NCBI RefSeq assembly: GCF_000330505.1
Contig: NW_004440233.1
Span: 34,882 to 50,143 of the forward strand
DNA length: 15,262 nt
Source: Entamoeba invadens IP1
Taxonomy: Eukaryota; Evosea; Mastigamoebida; Endamoebidae
Reading direction: 5' to 3'
This document shows, piece by piece, positions 9,312 through 15,262 of this stretch (position 1 is its first letter; each line of letters opens with the position of its first letter). The position numbers and the translations under genes are program-made. Under the pieces are notes generated by a model. The model saw nothing but the letters and a program-made list of their open reading frames with translations, searched no databases and was not told the origin of the DNA.

Positions 9312-9764
9312 GTTGATTGATTGTTATTTTTGTTTTTCAAATCGGATTATATTGACTGGGAATTGTTCTAGTCACACTTTTGCTTTGTTTTTACATTCTG
9401 GTTTTTTGGAAACAATTCAATTTGTTATTGTAATAGTATATTTTATTATTTGTTATAAATTAAATATAAATAAGTTCTATTAATAAAACAATTTGAAACA
9501 AAATTGTATAACACTAATTTCCACTGATATTCTACACATTGTTATTATTATAGTTTTTATATTATTATTGATATAAAGTGGTGAAGAAATAATACAACAT
9601 TGATATTACATTTCTCAATTGGAGTTTCAATAACTTATTTATAAAGAGTTGATAAATATGTAGCAGTTAAAAATGTGTTGTTATATGAAATTGTATCACC
9701 AAATATCTGCGACAACAAAATATATGAATATTTTTTTTTTACAATTAAATAATTTAATGTTATT

Positions 9765-9789
9765 ATAACAAAATTTCTTATTTTGTTAT
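9765..9789. repeat. Perfect 10-bp inverted repeat
   Basis: ATAACAAAAT (9765-9774) and ATTTTGTTAT (9780-9789) flank the loop TTCTT. It is AT-rich and could be chance, but the match is exact. No function assigned. Confidence 0.5.
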
Positions 9790-10429
9790 TGAATTGTTTT
9801 TAATAAAAATATGAATAATTAAAGAAATAATAAACTCATATTAAAACAACAATAATGACTACATAAAGCGTCACAGTAACTTTTCAAGCATTTCTTGTAA
9901 TGGTCATAAATTAAATTGTGAACGTTTCTTATTGTTTTGAAACATTAGAAATATTTAATAATATTATATATATATATTTTATAATTTTTAGTTGAATTTA
10001 CTGGAAATATTTTAAAACTAAAAATATAATTAAAATAAATTAAATTTATAGATATTTATAAATAACTAAAAAATTAATATATTTATACTATAATATAATT
10101 CGATTAATAAAACATTTTTTATTTTTTTGAATGTAATTCAAACTATAATAAAAATGTCATTATTAACAAATTTGGTGGTTTTGTTTTTATATAAATTTTA
10201 AAATAAGTCGTATCATTATTGGTTCAAGTCTTTATATAATTAATTATATCAAATCTTGATAATATTTAAAAATACCAGAAAAACAACAACCAGTGTAATA
10301 AACTAGAATTTCTATGTTTTTCTTTTTTCTTATTCAAAAACTCGAAACATAATTTTTTAGTATTAACTGAAATTACTTTAACTTACTTTAATAATAATAA
10401 AACAATTTAAATCATACTCTTTATTAATA

Positions 10430-10595
10430 CAGTAAAACCTCCCAAGAGCGGGAGGGCGTGGGAATTTTGTTCTCTCAAGAGCGGGCATTTTTAGCCAATC
10501 AAACCTCAATTACCGCTCGATAGAGAACTCTATTTTTAGTTTTAGTCTAAAAAATGCCCGCTCTTCAGAGGTACCGCTCTTGGGAGGTTTTACTG
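10430..10595. mobile_element. Pogo/Tc1-mariner-like MITE, 166 bp
   Basis: The element starts CAGTAAAACCTCCC at 10430 and ends with the exact inverse at 10595. The terminal inverted repeats are identical for 22 bp (10430-10451 and 10574-10595). It is bordered on both sides by TA (10428-10429 and 10596-10597), the target duplication of Tc1/mariner/pogo elements. CAGTAAAACCTC is the kind of terminus found on pogo/Tigger-type elements. A second, subterminal inverted repeat is built on AAGAGCGGGCATTTTT (left about 10477-10492, right about 10546-10563), and an internal ACCGCTC with a small palindrome ATAGAGAACTCTAT lies at 10511-10533. G+C content far exceeds the surroundings. No transposase is encoded, so it is non-autonomous. 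Perfect termini suggest a recent insertion. Confidence 0.9.
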
Positions 10596-10743
10596 TAATT
10601 TGAAACGAGTAACTTTGGTCTGATAAACATGATTTTACAATATTGGAAAATTTTCAAGAAAATAATTATAACATAAAAATTAATTTTTAAATAATAAAAA
10701 TATAATTGATTTTTAATTAGAATGTGACACAGGTGCGTTCTCT

Positions 10744-10762
10744 CTCCTGTCTTTAACAGGAG
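10744..10762. repeat. Small G+C-containing hairpin
   Basis: CTCCTGT (10744-10750), loop CTTTA, ACAGGAG (10756-10762), an exact 7-bp stem. A third related copy, ACAGG, lies just upstream at about 10729-10733 and could pair with the same CCTGT. The patch is conspicuous in an almost pure AT spacer, about 300 bases before the Stealth gene. It could be regulatory or a transposon remnant. Confidence 0.55.
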
Positions 10763-11066
10763 CCGATTGTTTTAATTATAACAAATTTTTTATTTTATAT
10801 ATTTTTCCTTAACAAATCAGGTTTTTTTGAATAAATTTTTTTTAAAATTACTGAGCTTTATATCGGTACCCAATTTTTTTAAACAATATATCGGTGCAAA
10901 ATTGCAACGAACAAACCAATTTTTAATCCGATAAAACTACACTATCAAAAAACTTACAAATTTTCATTAATTTAATGTGTTTAAAATAGAAAAAACACAT
11001 CAGAATGCATTTTTTTGGAATTTAACGAAAACAGTGAACAATACTGAAAATACAAAACACTGAAGA

Positions 11067-12523
11067 ATGACATTATACAAGCTTCTCTTCTTAATAAACC
11101 TTTGTATATTTATTATAATGTCATCATTTGTTTTGCTTACAATGCAAACGACAAAGACAACAATGTTGTTTACTTTATCCACAAACACGGAATTTCAAGA
11201 CCATGATTTATTAATAGAATTTTCAACAATTCCGCATCCAAAATTCGATAAAAAGGATGGCACGCCAATTTTCAATAAAACGCAACTTGAAGAGTATAAC
11301 AGATACTCCGTTTTAGCTCTATCTATACAACAAAAAACAAATGAAAAACACGATGAAAACATCGACAACAAACCAAACAATGCCAAAGAGAAGAAAATTG
11401 ATTCAATTAATGACCCAACAGATCCTTTCAAATTTAAGACCGAAGGTCTTGTTGACCAAAAAGAAGAATCCCGCGAGCGCAAAAATGCGCTTCAAAAATG
11501 TGTTTTATGCAACAAATTTACATCAAATCAGACTGAAATTGATTTACAAAAGATGACCGACTTGCCTGAGATCTGCAACAACCGGATCGATGTTGTGTGG
11601 ACTTGGGTGAATGGGACGGACCCTCTTTGGCTCTCACATTTAAAGCAATACGTCACAAAATTCGACGCAAATCGGTATCGAAATACAGACACTTTAGTCT
11701 ACTCAATACGAAGTGTATATAAGTACTTGCCGTATGTTAAAAATTACTTTATAGTGACCGACGACCAAGTTCCCTCTTTTTTAGACGCTCCATATAACAT
11801 GACGAGTTTTATAGTAATGAAGAATAACATCACTTTAGAAATCGTCCCCCACTCACAAATTATAGAGAAGAAGTACTTGCCTGTATTTAATAGTGAAGCT
11901 ATTGAAACTAATTTACATAAAATTAAAAACCTCGGGGAGTGCTTCATTTATCTCAACGACGACGTCTTCTTTAATAAACCAACACCACCAGACTACTTGT
12001 CAAAGACGGAATGATCCAAGTCCAAGTCGAAGGACCATCTCCAGACGTGGTGTCTGCTAAAAAGTCGTTATTTCATAACTGCGTGGCTCACTCAAATAAA
12101 ATTGTGAATAAATACTTTGGAAAGCCGGAAAACACTAAACACCGGTTCATGTCACATACAGCTCATTTCTTTAAGAAAAGTATTTCATATGAAGTAGAAA
12201 AGGCTTTTTGGGACGATTTTGAAAATACAAGAAGTAAGAAAACTAGGGCTTGGGAGACAACAAATTGGTCGTATATATATGGAGTGTTCGAAGTTATTAA
12301 AGGATATGGTTTGGACGTCAGAGAATATAATTTGGCAAAGTTCTGGATGTTCAATGACAAACACATCAAAAATGTCGTCGCAAAAATACAGAACGAAGAA
12401 ATTAATCCATACGTATTCTGCGTGAATGACGACATGACGAAGAGAACATTCGAAAAGGAAATGAGATATATGCACAGATGGCTGGTCACTAAATTCCCTG
12501 ATAAAACAGTGTTTGAAAAGTAA
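11067..12523 (+). CDS. Stealth-family phosphosugar transferase (GNPTAB-like), frameshifted
   Basis: All four conserved Stealth regions are recognisable. CR1: IDVVWTWVNGTDPLW (from residue 174). CR2: RYRNTDTLVYSIRSVYKYL (from 203) through FIVTDDQVPSFL, and the catalytic-region CFIYLNDDVFFNKP near 291-305. CR3: RFMSHTAHFF in the second part. CR4: VFCVNDD and a C-terminal TKFPDKTVFEK. Stealth enzymes move a sugar-1-phosphate from a nucleotide sugar to a glycan or protein; GNPTAB makes the mannose-6-phosphate tag. A type II membrane anchor (about residues 4-24) and N-glycosylation sites fit a Golgi enzyme. The frame breaks near 12000: the first frame ends in TGA at 12012-12014 after PPDYLSKTE, while the next frame reads VKDGMIQVQVEG directly across the same bases (CR-typical F.DG). 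One base appears missing. Total about 485 residues, otherwise intact, so either a very young pseudogene or a sequence error. Confidence 0.88.
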
Positions 12524-12667
12524 AGAAGAACTAAAAATTGAAAGTTGTGTTTTATTTGTTTGAATTTTCATTTTTTAATTTTAAATTGGTTTGTATTGGT
12601 TTAATAATATCCAGAATTAAATAAATACAACAAATTGATATAAAAATAATAAATACAAGCACTTTAA

Positions 12668-12688
12668 ACCCGATAATAATTATCGGGT
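12668..12688. repeat. Quasi-palindrome after the Stealth gene
   Basis: ACCCGATAAT (12668-12677) and ATTATCGGGT (12679-12688) are exact reverse complements around a single central A. It lies about 145 bases past the stop codon. Such a symmetric 21-base site could bind a dimeric protein or fold in the 3' UTR; neither is shown. Confidence 0.65.
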
Positions 12689-13237
12689 CAACAACATCAT
12701 TTTAGCCCAAATATTAATTCATAACTTTGTTATTTGTATCAATAAAAATGCTTTTTCGTCGCATTCCTCTTTTTAATTTTTTTTCATTTTATTAAAAAAA
12801 GAATCAACTTTTATTATTTTTAAATTATAATTATAATAACAGTTTTCACTTTAAATACCAGGTGATAAAATATGTTTTCAATAGTACATAATAAGATAGA
12901 GACACTCATCACAATGAATAAAAATTATATGTATTTAAAAAGTTGTTTACATGACACATGAATTAAATATTTAACACTTTTTTGTTGTTCTGGTGTTTAC
13001 TTACACAACTTTATTACTGGTCAATATTAAAAATTAACTATTATTTGATATAAAGTTGTTATTATCTTGATGTACATGTTACAATCTATTGCCGATACTT
13101 GTTGTTAATCCATTTTTAAATATCTTTTTTTTATAAAATGTTTGTAACTTACATTACATATACACATCAACTTATTTTAAACATTCATTCTAATTTACAT
13201 AATGTGTGTTTTTTGTACAAAATCATTTATCATATAT

Positions 13238-13260
13238 TGTTTGGCTTGTTAAACCAAACA
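13238..13260. repeat. 7-bp hairpin
   Basis: TGTTTGG (13238-13244) pairs with CCAAACA (13254-13260) across a 9-base loop. The stem shares the CCAAAC/GTTTGG core with the hairpin at 3512-3544, and the loop length is the same. The resemblance is short and may be chance. Confidence 0.45.
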
Positions 13261-13716
13261 CAATCCGTTTGTATTATAGACTCGGTATCTTAGTCTGCAC
13301 GCAAAAATAACATTCAACAACTTCTTTATATCTTTGGTGTTGTCTTTCTAAAAATTTTTGTGTTTGTTCTACAATTGTTTTTGTTTATTATCGATTTGAT
13401 AGACCTATCTAACACTTTTTATTAATTATTTATCAAGACCTCTATCATTTTCAATTGTTAATGTTTTTTATGTTTTTATCACACCTTATCGAAATATGAT
13501 ATATATGTTAAACGTATAACATATTAAAGTATTAAAAGTTTTCATTATAATACCATTACTTCTAATACCTTTTTATTTCTTATTAGTATTTTAAATCTCA
13601 TTTAAATAAAAAATACGTTTTTCTAATTTTTAACTATTTTTATTATTTAACTTCTTTTTTAAATTTCAAAAACTTGTTTGTCTGTCTGTTTATACAATTA
13701 CTATTTAAAACAATAA

Positions 13717-13774
13717 TTAGTTCATCAAACAAAAGATAATTCATTTATAATTTTATCTTTTCTTAAGGAACTAA
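13717..13774. repeat. Two-tier stem-loop
   Basis: Outer arms TTAGTTC (13717-13723) and GAACTAA (13768-13774) enclose inner arms AAAAGATAA (13731-13739) and TTATCTTTT (13753-13761). Both pairs are exact. The two tiers are separated by 7- and 6-base gaps, so they could form one hairpin with an internal loop. Ten bases later a second perfect hairpin starts (13785). Confidence 0.55.
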
Positions 13775-13784
13775 ACTTGAATAA

Positions 13785-13814
13785 AACGATAGTTAGTAAA
13801 AATTAACTATCGTT
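13785..13814. repeat. Perfect 11-bp hairpin
   Basis: AACGATAGTTA (13785-13795) and TAACTATCGTT (13804-13814) pair exactly around the 8-base loop GTAAAAAT. Together with the preceding two-tier structure this makes a compact folded segment of about 100 bases. Possible explanations are an untranslated structured RNA, a decayed MITE, or 3' UTR structure; none is proven. Confidence 0.65.
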
Positions 13815-13966
13815 CGTATTGAAAAATCATCACAATTTATTATTAAGATTAGTAAAAACAATTATATTTATAGTATATTGCTTATTAATAAAATACTATT
13901 AAGAAGCGCAAGAATAACGTACAACTGAAATAAATAAATAAATATATGCGTTAGACAAACATATAT

Positions 13967-13984
13967 ATGTAGATGTAGATGTAG
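13967..13984. repeat. Hexamer tandem repeat (ATGTAG)3
   Basis: Three exact copies of ATGTAG, preceded by a short TA tract. A simple microsatellite in spacer DNA. Confidence 0.75.
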
Positions 13985-14024
13985 AAGATATAAAAATAAA
14001 TAATGGACAGACTTTAAATTAAAT

Positions 14025-14054
14025 AATATACTATAATATACTATAATATACTAT
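14025..14054. repeat. Decamer tandem repeat (AATATACTAT)3
   Basis: Three exact copies of AATATACTAT, about 75 bases downstream of the lysozyme stop codon on its strand. A short tandem repeat that may vary in copy number between strains. Confidence 0.8.
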
Positions 14055-14130
14055 AACATTGTTTTAATTGTTTATATTATAATATTAACAATTGTTAATT
14101 ATTTCAATAAAGTGGAAATGAAAAATGGTC

Positions 14131-15138
14131 TTAAGCCTTGTAATTGTAGTCCACATTGGCGGAACAAGTTGCTACATCTCCCAAATACTGTTTCATAGTA
14201 GGAGCAGACCATCCTCCATACGATGACCAATCGGAGAAACTTGCTTTGTTATCGTAATGGGCATACCACAAAGGAATATCACTCGCATATTTAAAAGTGT
14301 ATGACCCAAGAATAGAAGTCCACCCATTCTTTGAAGCATAAATGCCGTATTTAATTCCAATAGCTCGAGCTTCGTTGATCATAGCGTCAAAGAAGTTTCT
14401 ATTGCTTGTTGTGTTATACTAATATTATAGTAAAATCACTATTACAATGAAAATAACTATTTTATAATTATTTATAATAATTTAATAATATTATTATGTT
14501 TGAATAGTATAAAAGTTAAATATATATAGTATACCTATAATATAGTTTGAATATTATAAATTTAATATAACAATTTTATTTATATAAATTACTTTTTGGA
14601 ATTATTAAAATTAACTATAAGTGTTGAATTAAATTTACTATAATTATTAGTTTTGAAACTATATACTTAATAAATATATTTTTAAATTACTAATCTATTA
14701 AAAGTCGAAATAATAATAATTATTAATTATAAAATATTTATTATTAATTAATAATATTTTTATTATAATAAATAACAAACTTGTAGTACTGCTTGTCCAC
14801 GTTCCTTCGATGTCAAACCACACTCTTTCAACTTTCAGGCTGTTGGACTCAACTTTGGACCAGAAAGTTTTCACTTGACCAGCAGCATCACCACAGGAAA
14901 CACAAGGGAAAAAGTAGACATCAGAAGTCTTGGCAGTAAATCCGGCAGAAGCTGCATTTTTGAGTGTTTGAACACAGTTGGTATCAAAGGTTCCTGATGA
15001 TCTCCAAGCACGAACTATAACTATCGAAGTAAACCCATTGGTTCTTAAGCAACTGAATGATGAAGTTGATGTTGATTGAGAGACATCAATTCCCTTTGAT
15101 GCGTTTGAAACGGCTACAAAAAGGAGAAAGGCTAACAT
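14131..15138 (-). CDS. Secreted GH25 lysozyme, interrupted
   Basis: Two coding blocks join into about 210 residues, the size of Entamoeba lysozymes. Block 1 (15138-14781) starts [14 protein letters not shown], a signal peptide, then KGIDVSQ with the first conserved Asp, and [10 protein letters not shown], the DxE catalytic motif of glycoside hydrolase family 25 (N-acetylmuramidase). Block 2 (14405-14131) continues [37 protein letters not shown] and ends ANVDYNYKA with TAA at 14133-14131. Such enzymes cleave bacterial peptidoglycan in phagosomes or outside the cell. The blocks are separated by 375 AT-rich bases with stops. The donor side reads GTTTGTT, the Entamoeba consensus, but no AG acceptor keeps the frame, so either splicing is unusual or the gene is damaged. 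The ATG at 15138 is the natural start as it opens the signal peptide. Confidence 0.88.
14406..14780 (-). other. Intervening sequence in lysozyme gene (putative GT-AA intron)
   Basis: On the minus strand it begins GTTTGTTATT, matching the Entamoeba 5' splice consensus. The homologous protein resumes at AGC-AAT-AGA (S-N-R). Removing exactly 375 bases restores the frame as [16 protein letters not shown] occurs at both junctions (within ACTACAAG and ACAACAAG), so the cut can slide; with GT at the start the end is AA, and with AG at the end the start is TT. The nearest conventional acceptors (AG ending at 14419, 14405 or 14399) each give a frameshift or immediate stop with the GTTTGTT donor. Confidence 0.6.
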
Positions 15139-15262
15139 GTGATTTTAAGAGTTATTAATCGGCTTTTTATGTAAATCGAAGTGGATAGAAAAATTCAAAA
15201 TTGAAGACATTTGAAGAATCAACTATTGAAAACATGTTTTTTAATTTGTAATATTATTGTAT

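Larger units (their letters stand above)
9312..11066. other. Long AT-rich spacer carrying a MITE
   Basis: About 1.75 kb between divergent promoters (thioredoxin to the left, Stealth gene to the right). It is extremely AT-rich with short TA and poly-T tracts and has no credible ORF. It contains a perfect 10-bp hairpin (9765-9789), the pogo-like element (10430-10595) and a 7-bp hairpin with G+C content (10744-10762). The last 100 bases before the Stealth ATG become A-rich, as expected for a 5' leader. Confidence 0.6.
12524..14130. other. AT-rich spacer with several stem-loops
   Basis: About 1.6 kb between two convergent 3' ends (Stealth gene and lysozyme). No credible ORF or tRNA. It holds a quasi-palindrome at 12668-12688, a 7-bp hairpin at 13238-13260 (TGTTTGG and CCAAACA), two consecutive stem-loop structures at 13717-13814, and short tandem repeats at 13967-13984 and 14025-14054. 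Long T-runs may include 3' processing signals. Confidence 0.6.

Noticed and set aside
12005..12020. Programmed ribosomal frameshift in the Stealth gene
   Set aside because: No slippery heptamer of the X-XXY-YYZ type and no evident downstream pseudoknot; a mutation or sequence error is simpler.
12163..12571. Minus-strand ORFs opposite the second part of the Stealth gene
   Set aside because: Antisense shadows; the plus strand carries CR3 and CR4.
14131..15138. Two separate genes instead of one lysozyme
   Set aside because: The blocks are non-overlapping parts of the same GH25 domain, in order, on the same strand, with nothing missing at the join.
1..15262. tRNA, rRNA or CRISPR array
   Set aside because: No cloverleaf-like G+C block, no rRNA core sequence, and no regularly spaced repeats were seen; the tandem repeats present are short microsatellites.

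Overview
The window looks like nuclear DNA from an Entamoeba-type amoeba, most probably Entamoeba invadens or a close relative. Four things point there. Compact, mostly intron-poor genes sit in extremely AT-rich spacers. A receptor kinase has a very long ectodomain full of CxxC motifs, the architecture of Entamoeba transmembrane kinases. The one interrupted gene has a 5' splice site reading GTTTGTT, the Entamoeba intron consensus. A pogo/Tc1-mariner-like miniature element is present, and DNA transposons of that superfamily are known from E. invadens and E. moshkovskii. The species call is inference; no rRNA or other marker is present.

Layout, left to right. Positions 521 to 1 (minus) hold the 5' part of an unrecognised gene that runs off the left edge. 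Positions 522-1471 are AT-rich spacer. Positions 2301-1472 (minus) hold a decayed copy of a DRG-family GTPase with in-frame stops, a frameshift and no P-loop end. Positions about 2490-2885 have near-coding composition but are stop-ridden, possibly another gene remnant. AT-rich spacer with a strong hairpin (3512-3544) follows. Positions 4125-8276 (plus) are an intact 1383-residue transmembrane kinase. Positions 9311-9000 (minus) are a small divergent thioredoxin with a CAQC centre. A long spacer (9312-11066) contains a 166-bp pogo-like MITE with TA target duplications (10430-10595). Positions 11067-12523 (plus) are a Stealth-family phosphosugar transferase whose reading frame is shifted once near 12000. 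Positions 12524-14130 are spacer with several stem-loops. Positions 15138-14131 (minus) are a secreted GH25 lysozyme split by a 375-bp AT-rich intervening sequence whose boundaries do not fit a normal GT-AG intron.

The genes are independent transcription units of the surface and secretory type (receptor kinase, Golgi glycan phosphotransferase, secreted lysozyme) plus one cytosolic redox protein. Nothing indicates an operon or a multi-gene system. The most interesting points are the lysozyme intervening sequence, the frameshifted Stealth enzyme, the MITE, the atypical thioredoxin, and a possible immunoglobulin-fold (ASH/MSP-like) module between the membrane and the kinase domain of the receptor.
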